Shown here piece after piece: positions 37,001 through 51,500 of a stretch of DNA of 64,000 nucleotides. The stretch's first letter is position 1, and the number at the start of each line of letters is the position of its first letter. The translations under genes were made by a program, and so were the position numbers. Where the stretch lies: the NCBI GenBank assembly GCA_002633005.1, contig NMRA01000023.1:705339-769338 (forward strand), read 5' to 3'. The notes below the pieces were generated by a model, which worked only from the letters and a program-made list of their open reading frames with translations, did not search any database and was not told where the DNA came from. The DNA is from Phoronis australis. Its lineage: Eukaryota > Phoronida > Phoronidae.

Positions 37001-40000
37001 TTACATTTTCAAAATTGTATGCAGTCATTTATTACTCAGTGGTGAAAAAGAGTTGAGTGCAGACTTAAAAATTTTCACAAGCTTACGTCATCAAGGGCCG
37101 TGTAATTGGATGCCTTGAACACACAAGAGGTCACTCCGGCTCTGACTTGAACCGTGAATGTGTTGTTGCCATTTTTCCCTTCGCTGTTGGTCACCGTGAC
37201 CTGAAACTTGAACTTGCTACCTCGTTTAAGCCCACCTGAAATACGAAACCACAGGTGCAGGTGAGCTACGACGGATAACAGTCCTTAACTGATGAGTCAG
37301 TATACATGTATGCTTTCAACAACTCTTCATGGATAAACTTGTGAAGATGATAGAAATAATGAGGTCATAGGTCATGCTCTTGAATATATTAGTTCAAATA
37401 TCGCATACTTGACATAGCAGAAATACAGCATTCCATATGGAGCCAAACCCAAAAGCAATACCTGCCAGGGACGTAAGTGTGGGGGGGGGTCTCAGAGCAA
37501 TGGATGGGTGTAACGGTTTCAAACTGTAATGTTGGACCAATAAGAAGTTAAATTACAACTGTATCAGCATATAATCAAACAGCTTGCTCTTGGTGAATGA
37601 AGCAATTAGGTAAAAGAAGTTTGGGGAAGGGAGAATTATGGCTCAAGCATAGATTGAACACACATGTATGAACATGGGTAGACCTTCATGCAATTGGTAG
37701 GTTGGCCCGCTATACATAATTTGGGGGAGTACTAAGTAGATAGGCTTACTTGTAATTTGGCTAGGCCCACATGCAGATGTGTTGGCCTAAGTGCAGGTTA
37801 CGTCGGCCTACATGTTGGTCTACTTGTGGTGGAATAGGGCTACATGCAGTAGGCCTACAAGTTGTTTGTAGTTGGCAACGCCTACTTGTAGTTAGATAGG
37901 CCTATATATATAGCATGCCGTAACACAACTGGTTTTGACCGAGAGAAAGTTACATCCCGCTTGACTTACCGCCCGAAATCTGTATAATACTGGTGTATTG
38001 AGAGGTTTGACCATTCCTCAAAAGCAGAGGTGGCACCGCTTGATTTTGACCTTCGGTCAAGTTGAGGTAGCCAAAACCTGAAGGTTGAAAGCACTTAATT
38101 AGAAGTGTGGACAAACGAGTACGTGTTCTGTCAAAGTTTGATCTCCTGGCTTCCGGCGTTTTGAGAGCAGGCTTCTATCATACACATCCAAGGGTAAAGA
38201 CTAAATATTCTAAGGGAGTTTTGGTAAGCAACAGAAATGCATAAACTAGAAACACGGAGATTATCAGAAGTCCACATACACATATTGGACGAGTAGGGTA
38301 ATGCCGAAATTGAAAAATACGTTTCTCGTTCACGTCAGACAATGCATACAGTATGTGTATAGAACACTATCTTTTCGGTGCTAGTAAACGTACATGAAAA
38401 TTGAAGGGCCGGGGATCAGCTGAAATGAACACATGAGGAAATATCCTCCACTGGCGACAAATTAGAAGAAACACTCAAAATGTTTTCTTCTAGAAAGTTT
38501 TCCCAATAATTGTCCACAACAATTAAGTGTTATCATGGAGTTCCCCGCTGCTCATACAGAGACAGTTTACCTTGTTCTTGCAGAGTCTGCAACTGTACCG
38601 TCGTGACCTCCACCAGACTATCGATGTCGAATTGTAGCAGCAAGTTTTCCCCTGGATTGGTCGTAATAACTCCACCAGCGCCTGCTAGTGTCACCTAACA
38701 AAAACAAAGGCTGTGCTACAAATTCAAGCCACCAGTAATTAAACACTTTTCATTGTAAACAAAAAACATTACGTAAGAGGAGCAAGAGGAAGACCATTCA
38801 AACGCATACGCACACAAACGCACCAACACGAGCACCCAGACACAAAGTTACAGTGTTAGCCAGAGGAGTAAAATTGTTCTCTCTAATGTCTACTACATTC
38901 ATTAAGCATTTAACGCTGATTCCAATTTGGGTGAGTTCCATAGTGGGAATGGGGAATCTCGCGAGATCTTGCTTTTCTAGTGAGGTCCTAGCGTTATTGA
39001 ACTCTATCCGGGTCACCACTGTTACAACGCATCGGGTGGGCTGACTAACTTTCCCCTTTTCCAAACTTTGAGGGCTCAGTACAAATGTGAGTTTTTCCGA
39101 TAAATTTCTGTTGATTTACAAAGCTCCTGTCAGCGAAATTTAACAGTATGATTCTTAGTTATAGGAAATACGCTGATGGTAATGAAGTATCATCAGATTT
39201 CGCTTAATCATTCGTTTTTACGTTTCTGATTAATGCCACGCGTTATGTGAATAAGTGTTCACGCAAAGAGCTTTCTTATGGACATGAAATCAATTCTGTT
39301 GACAAAATTTTAAGCTGTTAAAATTTGTCGAAATACTTTTGTGACCTTGACATTTTGTGCACATGAACATTTACATGTACACACGCATTGACAATATACG
39401 ACACCTACCTTTGGTGGTTGTCCGGCGACGGCTGTGACCGTGACTGATGTACTGGACGATCTCTCGTTCTTCGAAACAGTTAATGTGAATTCATACACTT
39501 CGCTGGCTTTAAAGCGTAGAGCGTCGAAAGACAGGATAGCAGACGACCTTTCGTTCTTAAAGGGGAAGGTGGTACCATTGTCGCCATTCTTGTAGGACAC
39601 GCAAGCACTTCCGGTGGAAACCTTCAATAACGATCAAAACAATAAAGACAATTGAACCGTTTCTATACATCGAATTTTCCCTTGCATTTGATTACGTTGG
39701 GAACCTCGTATTCCTGTTTATGAGGGCTGCATCATCACAAGTTTATGAAACCGGTATAGCAGGAATGAGTCCGCCCAGGGTACTGTTTGCATGCAGTTGA
39801 CCGTCAACATACGTGTACATGTACCTGGCCACATTCAGTGGATGCCAGAATGCTCAATGGAAATACACTATATAATTTCAAGGTGAACACCAAAGGTCTT
39901 TGCAACCGTCTCAGTTGCTGCAGCGGTTTGATGGTTCTCACCCAATTTACATCTGTAACTCAGTTTTGCTACTTATTCATTGGAACTCTTGCAATGCCTT

Positions 40001-43000
40001 TTAGATGATGCTGGCGAAACTATGCGTTTCCAGCACGTGTGCAGAGCTTTCTCGTCCAAGCGCTAAAGTAATTAGAATTGTGAACAAACATGGCATTAAT
40101 GTAAACATTTGATAAAATTAAGCATACACGGGTATGTGGAATAAACTTACAACTTGACATGACCACGTGTAGACCATTCTGATAGCCGAGTTATCCGGAT
40201 CACTGCTCCTCCTTCCGTCTAGTGCAAAAACACCACTGCTGCGACCGACTGTGAGTGACGAGGAACCTGAGAATAACGATCACAATGAGATGGTCTGTAT
40301 TATATAACATCGGAGCTTATGTGTTGCTTTATACGCCCCATCATTTTATGTCTCTACAGTGAAACTCTGACTTTCTGGGAATCTCCACGTCATGTTCGCA
40401 AATTTATTTACAAACAAGACAAAATGAAGATTCGTTTTGGCACAAACTTCTGTCGATGGCCACTGTGTTGCAATATTCAGTGAGATAAGCAGGAACTTAC
40501 TACGTTTGAGAGAAAGTTTGCTTATCACCACTTATGGTATGTTTATCTCTGAATCTGTCACAGTTATAACTGAACAAATGTATACCTCTGACTTTCGCTA
40601 CGAGTGGTTTTGACTTGGTTGTGAATGTGATGGACGCCTGCGAGATGATGCCTGGCTGCGATGGAAGTGTAACCGACACGGTGAGAGTTACGTTTGCTCC
40701 GGCTAAAACGATAAAATGCAGTTGAAGCCATGGACGCATCATCCGACAACATGGCAGTCGAAAACAAGTTTCACGACACACACACACGCGCGCACGCACG
40801 CACGCACGCACGCAAGCACGCACGCACACACACAAAAATACACACTATATTAGTAGAAACGAGAGACGTGAAAATTGACAACATGCGATCCAGCGTCCAC
40901 TGTTTCTCGTCCACGCAAACATGAATGTGCTATCAATGTAAATGTCTTCAACTATCTACTTAGACTATGCTTAAATAGGCTAACAATATTATCACTCCAA
41001 ACACATTTTTACTACCTTGCAGGCTCTAACGGTCAGGTCATCCTAATTTCGTCGTGTGTTAAATTCCAAGACTGCTTCTAGCGAGCTTGATGAGGCCGCG
41101 ACAATTTTCACGAGATACATGTATCCCCATGCATTACAAACCGGCGAAGTTTACGTTTCCGGCGGAACGGGCATCCGATCCACTGAGTCTACGAATACGC
41201 TTTTTGAAAGATTTTATTTACTAATAAGGGTAAACAAAAGGTAGAAAACAACACCAACCAGGTAAGTCGTTCTTTCTCACTGTGTAGAATCTTTTTGTTC
41301 GAGTATTTACGTTGATCTTCAGGCCTTTCGTCGTCGATGACCACTGGTAATTAATTTCACCAATAGAGGCACAAGACGACAGCTCCACGTCCGCCTTCAC
41401 TCTGAATCTGAACGTAATGAACGAATCCCAATTGTAATTGAACAGGACATGTTCACAATTAATCCACCACTCAGCGATGCCCATTAAAGATTGTGTTCAC
41501 CACACTTTTAATCTGATAAGCGATTCATACACTGTGCATGTACAACGTTTTCACGATCGGTTTCATTCTCCATAAAACAAAATAAACGCAGTTTAGTTTT
41601 AGACTCCACACAATAGCATATGAACTGCGTTAGAGTTTCACATGAGTGGCGATATGTTTTGATGGATAAAACCAACATTGTGGTCCAAATTGGTGGAAAT
41701 GATAGACATAGTATGCATGCATGATTTTCTATTAAAGATTTACCTTACCCTACCCAACTCTTCGCAATTATTAATCTGAAGCAAATGACCTAGCACTGAG
41801 GTATCCACCCAGTCGTGGGGTTTCTCCCCACATGACCTCTCCTGCTTAATAGAGTATAAGATGTATCATTATCATTATACAATGATGATAACGATACTGA
41901 TATATCGGGTATATCGTTATCATCATGGTCAGCGCGCACGCCTCCCAAAGCACTTATAATTTACAGGAAATTGCTTTTTCAAACTGGGACGCGGTCAATG
42001 TCTCCTAGCGAATCACTTAAGTGCTGCTTAGAGTTTGCTAACTTGTAAACAGCCACAGCGGTATATTGCATGCAGGAGACTTAACTTATTTTTCTTTAAA
42101 ATGTAGTCTCCATGTATGGGTAATTTTAAAGCATGCACTTACGTCTTCTTGCATTTCACAGCACCGACCACTCCGAGCTGTGCGTAAAAAGGCTAATACT
42201 ACTACATTAGTACAAGGTAGCATTTTGTGTCATCCCCCGTACCAAAATGGCATTCTTCAGGGGCAGATTCAGGATTTTGAGTTGGGGGGAGGAGCAGGCC
42301 ACAGGAATAACCAGAATTTCTCTACATGCGCGCGCCCAGCCTAAAATGTGTGGATGCTGGGGTCTCGAACTTTTTGGCTTTGTGGACCTTATTACTAGAA
42401 AAAGGTAAACGGCGTTTGCTCAAGACCTATGCATTTTGCATTCGCCCCCAAACTCCCTGGTGCGCGCATACGCTATTCAGCAATTCTTAACCCGAACTCC
42501 CGAATGAAATCTGGGAGAATGTTAGGGAGGCCATGGCCCCTTTGCCCCCGTCCCCCGTAAATCCGCCATTGTTCTTGTTTTGTTTTGAACATAAACGCAC
42601 CTTTTGTCAGCGTAAACGTTGTCCAGGTTCACGGAAGGTTTTATTTGGACTTTTGGTTTTACCACACTTTCGCGGACCACGGTAAGACTGGAACAGACGA
42701 ACGCTGTGGGGGCGAGAAAGTTGCTGACACACAATTCATAGGTGTAGGAGATTGACTGGTCTTGGAGGCTTCCGTTTATGAAAGTCTGCATGCTGCCGTT
42801 AAACACTGAAACGAGAATTTGTGTAGTGAATGTGATAAATTTACGTTGTGAGAATTTATTTCGGTGGGAAGCTGATGAAATTCGTTCGTGAACAGTGTTG
42901 AACACGTCTCGGTACATACTTGATGTTGTTTTTGAAGATATTGTCTTGGATTTTCGAATGTTTGAGGTTAGATTATCAATTAATAAATTTGGTTGGATCT

Positions 43001-46000
43001 CTGACAACGAACAGTTCTTAATCTCTTCAATTTTTATCAAGTTGGCTTTTAAAACATTACAATGTTTCTTGTTTTTGTTGGACATAAACGCACGCGCTCC
43101 CTACCCACGCATAAAATACCAAACATTGTTTTTTGACCTACCATTCAAGGATTGTTGAATGAGATCAACGTTGCTTCCACTAGCACTGGAAACTGACCAA
43201 TACGAATTGAGGTCACGACCTCCACCTCCAGATGATCTTTCACCGGAGAGGAACACGTGGTCACAATACGAGAGGAAGGACGGCCCGGATATGACAGCTT
43301 TGGGTAGTGTAACTGACGATGGACTAGACACGGTCACTGATCCATAGGCAAATCGACCATAATCTTCGTAAAATGCTTTCACGGTGTTATTCCTCAACAC
43401 AAGTACGCTCCCTGGAAAAAAGTAGACGGATGCAGTGGATTTCGGTGCTTATAATGTCTACAATTAAAAACGCCACAATTAATACGTTCCAGAGTTTCAA
43501 TAGCGCGATGTGAGCAAATGTTTTGCATACATTTTGAGACAATGTTATTTGTTTTTATGGGCAGAGCAGCACTGATATAAGTGGGGGCTATAGAACCCAG
43601 CCCCCTGTGGTGCGCGCCGTCCATGTAATTTGTTTACCGCATTGCTTAAACGGATACTAATCCTCGCTTTGATGATTTCTACCATTCCTTGTGTCACCTG
43701 CTAAAGTATCATTGGCGTCAGTGTTGAAAGACGAAAGCAAGAGACAACTAAGACCTCAAGCTCCCTATGTCACGGCCAGCCTGTGTTGATTTGGTGGTCT
43801 TTCGCTACAATTGCCGTGTAATTCGCGAAAAGCGTAGGTCACACTTGACCGTTTAGCACAGTGAAAGCGAGATTTGGTTCAGTTTTGTTACTTGTAACCC
43901 CGTTGTTGGGTTTTGGTTAGCTCCTTAAGAATAATGAATTGAACTTTGTCTAACCGTTGGACTCGTGTATACATGCAAATGCAGAGTGTTAACACCAATT
44001 GTGGTGGGATTTCTACTGCTTATTTGGTTCAAAACCAACATCAACCATTTTAGACTGATAGAAGATTTTAAATTTTCCTCCAAGCTTCTGAGGGTTGTCG
44101 GGGATTACAAGAAATTATTTTGTTTCAGAGAAATGAGTGGAAAAGTGGATTTTAATATCTGGAAAAATGCCAAAACCCGGTCTGGTAGCTTTTAAATGAG
44201 CGGTTGGCTGAATCTGAACTTTACAAAAGCTGGCTACAAAACGAAAATCGAATTAAAACTTATACTCCCATAAGTCATAAATTCAATCTTACAATATACA
44301 TTACCGTGAGAGGATTCTGTGTCCGTTACCAATTCAAGTCGTGGGTAATGTGCGCATGCGCTATTTTGGAATTCGCAAATTCAGGTTTCTGGCCAACCAC
44401 AATTTTCCCTGAAGCGAGTTCTGAAGGTTCTAATGGTAACGAAAATGAAGTCCTATTACGTAAGGAATATTAAGCGAGCAAACGCATGAGTAAAAAGCAT
44501 TATTCGTTTTCTTATTTTAATCAGTTCCCCAGGGCAACATAGACGACTTCAATTTCAACACGCATTTCACTACGTAAAGGACGGAGGTCGTGTTAATGAA
44601 TGGATTAAAGGACTCACCGGGTGCAACAGTTGGATCAAAGCCAGGAAAGATGACAACTTCGGAGAGAGACTGCAAGTAGCAAGAAGAATATTCTCCCAAA
44701 ATATCGGCGGCATTGCTGAAGAGATCTCCACACAGACCACCTCCCCAGTAACCGCTGTTGATATCAACGTCGGCGTCAAATGTTGCGGTCAAGTACGCAC
44801 CTGGAATAAATCGGGTATGAACATTTGTTACCACTCGGCCACCTTGTTAGTTGAAGGTAAATTCGACAACCTTTCAATATAAATCTCAAGCTTACGCTGA
44901 TTTCAGATTACAGCCACCAAGCACATCATTGCAAAACATACCTTCGGGGTCAAATGTCACTGACTGCAGCTCAGGTTTGGCTCTGTATATTTCAACAAAG
45001 CTTGGTTGTCCAAGTGGTTTAACTCCGTCGTAGGTAGGGTAAACGTCGATCTTCATGGACGTTAATCCGATGAACGTGAACGCTATTTCCTTCACGGAAT
45101 TAACAACGCAAGTTAGATTGGTTGATGAGCTTCCGGGACTTGCCGACGCAAATGTGTGGTATCGCTTGAGGTAGAAACCTAGAAGAGACGACGTTTGAGT
45201 TACACGTATCCCTGACTAAATGTGCCCTACTTAGAACGAAAACGAAAGAGAGGTGACAAAATCGGACAATCTTTACCTGACAAAATACATCCTCGTGTTG
45301 GTAGGTTCTGCCCTACCAACGTGATTGTGAGAGAGATGTCCTGTCCTGTCGACTTCTTAGGAATGTCTACTTCACTTGGAGAAATGGAGGAGACGGATAT
45401 GGCTGCAAAAGAAGAACGTGCATTTTGTGTACTTAGAAATACATGTAGAGCTCAGCCAGCAAAACGTATGAGCATCTGGTTTGTAGCTCGTAACGTGTGT
45501 ACATAAACACGAGTATACGGCAACAGGTACGATACTCGGGGATATTTATTGGGACCTTCATAAGCCCTCTTCTGATGTTACATTACCGATCCTGAATGAC
45601 GTCTTTAAATATTGTTTATTCTAATTGACACAGACCATCAGTATGAATGCTGCTGTGGATATATTTACTATTCTCATGGTAGGCCTACATGTATGCCCTG
45701 TTCAATACAAAGGTTAAGGCTTATTTTAATTGTTAGTCAAAGGAAAGTGGAAACAATCGACTTTTTTCATGGCTCCCAAATGTAAGTACCTATCACTGTG
45801 ATTTGAATAATGTAATACTGACCAGGATATGACTGCAATGTTACTCTGCAATTAAAAAGTGCTAAATGAGCTCTGGTAGCCATAGGCAACATGTTGCTAA
45901 AATACAATGCGAACCGTACCTGCTGGATCAAAGACGAGAATTATGGCCAGTGTTGGATCCTTGGCATTCTGAGAGGACGATCCTATCTGTACCGCCGCGT

Positions 46001-48445
46001 CATAAAGGCCTGCTGTCAAAGCAGCCTCACAAATCAGGTGGGTGGCATTGTTGGAAATTGGACTTCCCTGAACAATGGCGCCGCTTGACGAGGTGAACAG
46101 GCATTCGATTGAATTAGCCGTGTTGAAACCGGCGCCGTAGAATATAAAGAACTGCAAATAGTTGTATGCTGAATTACCATGATATGCCTAAGTACCCATT
46201 TTCCATATGCATAAAATCGACAGCCTTCAGTAAACCGTTCACAAATGCCCATGTTTATTTAAACAAGTCCAATTATTCATGGGAAGAATCCATTACACGA
46301 AGGTAATTTGCCGACAAGTGGAGTGGTGAGCACACAGAGACAAGAACTAATTTCGAAGAACAGATTGTAGTGAAATGATGATTTAGAAAAAAGATTAGTC
46401 CCCATTAACAGAGGTCGATAATTCACGGTCAATAATGCCGCACTGTAGGTGGTCCTAGAGTATTTGTCCAACATCCACACTCATTATTATTTATCTTTGA
46501 GTTTCCAAAGTACGGAACTTTGGCCTCGCACTCGCCAACAGGGAATTTAAAATTGTTTGAAACGCAGTTTAAAAATTAAAAGTAGAATGTACCTGCACGT
46601 TATCATACATACCGTCAAGCTGTCCATTTCCACATATTTAGGTGTAACCGACTGCAGAGCCACACACGAGGTCCCGTCACCGCCACAAACCCCACAAGCA
46701 TCGCGTACCTTTCCACTAAAAATATAGATTTTAAGCCAACAATTAAGTGTGCCCTATTTCCCGCGTTACAATGGTTCTAGTTAATAATTTCGCTCGCTGA
46801 TGACGTTAAATTTCACAAATCACAAGCCAAATGCACATTATGAAATAAGCCCATCCTGGCTTGAACTCTCTTTTCGTGGAGGTAGTTTAACACATTGCAA
46901 TGAATGACTGGCGGACTTTACTCCCTTGGTTACAGCACCATTCGGAACGTTTTTGAAAGGTGTGACAAAGATTCGTTGTGTCGCAGTTCGACAATTGAGT
47001 TATGTGAACCAACATACACTGTATGCATGTTATTCTGAAATTGCGTCACAAATTATGTGCTAACACTGGTATTTTAATTTTTGCGGCAACATGCGAGACG
47101 CTGGGAGCAGTAATTAGTTATTATGTAGGCAAGGATGAGTGCTATTCGTACAGCAAGTTTCAAGCGACAAAAGCAAGATCACGTAAGACCAAGAACAATA
47201 ACGCGTGGCAGAGGAGAATATTTCGTGAAAAAGCTAGCTAGAGAATTTACTTGGGACAACAAGAAAAACGGTTGAAAATGAATTATGTGACTGATCAATG
47301 TTGGGATGTTGAAATTTTAGAAAAATTGCTGTTTTCCATGCATGCTTGAAAACAGCCCGCCGCATCAAGTCACGTAAAAACTCTTCTGTTGCGGAGTGCA
47401 GTCGCTGCCTGACTACGCGTTACTGAATACAGTGCTCCGCGAAATACAATAGTCCTATATTTCAGTACAGTGCAGCTCAGGGCGAATTCCTGCAAAACAA
47501 TTTTGTGTAGTCAAATGCAAAACTATACAATAGACCAAAATAGCCAAATCATGAATTCAATCTTACCCAAATGGAACTCCATCGCAATCAGCACACGTTG
47601 AATTATCGCCAAAGCACACAAAGCATGCGTCCCTGTGATGCAAAAGCGACTTTCCTGTGTTGCCGCCAGTACACTGGAAACACGTTGAGGAATCGTTTTG
47701 GGCCCAATTATTGAAGTCGTCCCCTGGGAACACATCAACATTTATAAGTGTGGCATTGTTTGAATTACCAAGCAAAGCTCCCACAGAACCAAGAACATCA
47801 ACGTTTTTAATTACAGTTCCAAAACGAAATTCATTCAATGCCCTATTATAGATAAGAACCCAGTAATGCAGTAAGCGCAGATTATTTATGTAACTTGTCC
47901 CAAAGGTGGCTTTCATACAGACAGCTCCCATAACCTTTTTGTTAGCCTCCTAGTCAACGTGGTGGTATTGCAATTCATTACGGGTTGGTTCAATCTGTCT
48001 GTCTCATCGTGTGTTCGCCGAAGGTGACGAGTCCATCAGTGAAACCGTCCATTCGCATCAAACCTGTAGAATGCACACTAGAACCATAGCCTCCCTTTTA
48101 TCATTTTATCCGTTTCGTTATCGTTGTCATGATGGTAAAGGTCATTATCACACTCATCGTTTCATCAACAACGTCATCCTCGTTCACATCACCAGATGTC
48201 GTCATTGTCGTGGCTGTCACCACCAACACCACCGTAATCAACTTCTTGACGACCACCAGCACTACCACTACCACCACTACCACGACGACGACTACCACCA
48301 CCACCACCATCACCCAAAGCGCATCGTTACTTGCAGTACCATCACCATCAACACCATCATCATCACTATGATGATCAACAGCCGCTTTACCACCTCTATT
48401 ATCGTTACCATCATCACCAACACAGCTACCAACATCATCACCACG

Positions 48446-48500
<55 letters not shown>

Positions 48501-51500
48501 TATCATCACTGGCATTGTCATGATCAACGACAACTGCTTCCATCACCGTCACTGTCATCATAACCACCCTGTTTATCCTGCCTGTCGCCATCACAACTAC
48601 CACCATAACAAAATGTCAGTGACGTCGCCACTATCTTCAGGGAATATTTGTCATCAACTATAAACTGTCATCACATGTAATTCACACGTGTGCTAACAAC
48701 AGTAGTGGCACGTGATACTTACAAGGGTCGTGGCAGACCCCGTTGCAGTCCCTGAAATAGCTCCCATACGGAGCGTACTCGGGAATTAATGTGCCGCAGT
48801 AGCCGCAGAGGTCTAGCTTGTTTTTTCCATTACACATTCCCGAGCAATCGTACAAAGATTCGGAGAAGTCAGCGGCAAAGCTTGTGTTCCCACCTGGAAA
48901 ATCAAGAATTGGAATTTCATTGATTATTGTAATAAAATAATTAATTGACAGTGTCTACCTTTCAAAAAATGTAGTAGAAAGATATGGTATTCAGAAGTGT
49001 GAAACTCACGGACTTCGTATGCTAAACCCGTCTCACTCCATGTTCTTGAACCGCTATTTGCAAACTATTCACTGTAATATAAGCAAGTGGCTATATCACA
49101 AGTAATCCAAAGAGTATTTGTTTAGAATGTATAAACGAGTATATGTCTTGACCCAATATCGGATAACCTCGACCCCTCCCGCCGATTGAACTCTATATCC
49201 CGATGCCTAAAGTGATGCGATGATTTTTGTATCGATCCACTTGCACCGCTAGCTGGTTTTAAACGCCGACTGCCAGCCGGCGCTTCCGATAATCGCCCGA
49301 TTGTTGGCCGATATGACTATTTTGTAAGCAAACTCAACGGATCGTCATCGGACGTTCTATGAGACCGAGACATTACGTGGTGTTGCTACGTCACTGACTC
49401 ACAGTCATTCCCATTGATTGAAATATTGGAAACCCCTTTCAGTTTATGTAAAGTAGTACGTGTATGGCGACCACCTTTGACTTAAACGGGGAGTGATCGA
49501 AGTAAACACAATCAAGGGAACACCGATCTAGTGCCAAACAAGTACAGTGCATAATGCAGGTGGTGGCGATGTGATCTTTACACTTCCGACCAAGGCATGC
49601 GCATTGACGCCCACACACGGAATCCAGTGTGTTGTTCATCATGCTTCAACAGAGCCACTTTTCAGAACAGGTGGCGTGTCAGATGGTAAAGTAATTTGTG
49701 CTTCACTGGTTGACACAAAACGATTTTTTCGGATGGGCATGTATCATGCGCGCATTACTGCGTTTCTCGAAGATTCTTGCAATAAGTATCAAGAACTCAG
49801 ACCCCATCGAGCAACATTTTGTGACGGGTTTGTAGAGTTTGGCAACATAATAGTGCTTTTTGGAAGAAATGGAACGAAATTAGCAACTGTTAAAGAAAAT
49901 ATCCAATGCAAGCAATGGAAAGCATTGACAGCTCTACAAACCCGTCTCAAAACGTTGCTTGAACAGCGACTGGAGTTTTAATAAGATTTTTTTAGGTACA
50001 GACCTAAAAATTTCATTGCGCCCTTCTAAAACACGAGTGCGCTTATCGCGTGAACATGGCTTTCAGTGTCACGGAGGGATGTTTCAACAATACAGAAACA
50101 AAACTGTTGTTGGTGTTCCACAAAATCAATTATTGCAAGCGTTCTGGTGCCAGTGCTGTAGTGGTAAAATTAGAGGTAAGAAGGCGCCTAAAGCCCATCT
50201 CATCACCTTGAGCACTGAACGTAACTTACGGTGCGTAGGCGCTACGTTCATATGCAAAAAGGTGGTTGGCTGCGCCTACAGTGTACGTGCACCTACGCCC
50301 CACTGCAGCACTGTCTGGTGCAAGTTGTACCAGACGTGATCAGGCCGCTCACATGGCCATTGCACTGATCACCTGCGACCACGTTTATTTTATGATATAC
50401 AATTAAAACCGAGGTGAGGAGCTAGAGACCTGACTCAAAGGTCCAGAACTGTGCCCCAGTGAGACTCGAACCCACAAGATCACCAATAACCCGAATTCTT
50501 CGGTCTTAAGTACTTGGAGTACATGTAATGACAGTAAAATTATGTAAAAACGCATACTAAAAACACAGAAATTTAGTGGACTAAACGCACTGGTGGCATT
50601 AAAAGTGTAACTAATCACGAATTTTGATACACTGTATGAAATGAGACTTGGGACTGACAACTGGGACCACACTCAAATTCTGGACTAGCTGTTACAGTAG
50701 GCTAGTAGTCGTTGACCTATTATTCGCTAACCCGTGTGAAGACAGTGTGAACGACGAATTGAACACGCGTTCTTTTTTCCACAGGATAAACATGTTCCGT
50801 TGTTTGTGCTCCACATTTTCCGTTATCTTAAGGCATTTCTGCTATGTTTTGTGGTGGATTCGACAACAAGGCTTCCAATCACGCTGTGACACTTTTTAAA
50901 CGGGAGAAAGCGATTTCGATGGCGTTTTGACAATTTTCTTAATTTGTTGGTGGCAGTTTAACAGTAACATGTGTTTGTTAAATTACTATCTATAAATGTT
51001 AAGTTTATCAATAGTAAATGCATTTCCTTGGGGATTATGACCTACATTCGGGAAAGTAACTTCGTACACTGCAGTTCTGGAGTCCCTTTCTTATACAAAA
51101 GTGCCTTAAGATTTAAGTCAAGAATTTTGTCTTGCACTACCACTTCACATTTGCTGAAAAAAAGGTTCAGTCAAGTGATTGCGAGCACATCACAGTCTAA
51201 AACAATTAAAACGTGATGACGTGTTCACTGAATTACAACAGGACCGCCAAACGCACCACTAGCTCCCAGATTGTGCTTCACGGGCCAGAGGACGAGCAAA
51301 GAAAGTCCACTCTAATGAGCTGTAGCTCTCGTCGGAGAGGTTCATAGGCATACAAGGTATGTATTTAGTTTCCATATTGTTTTTTATTCAGTGTCTGGGG
51401 CGAAGAAGGTTTTCATATTTGAAGGTATACACTATAGTTGAACTATTTAAAAAGAAGTAAATACTAACATTCTGTTATTCCCATCTAAATTTCCAAATAA

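Noticed and set aside
48011-48663. His/Ile/Ser-rich and Asp/Val-rich proteins
   Set aside because: Translations of trinucleotide repeats in several frames on both strands.
50440-50500. tRNA gene
   Set aside because: A B-box-like sequence is present, but no A-box or cloverleaf folds.
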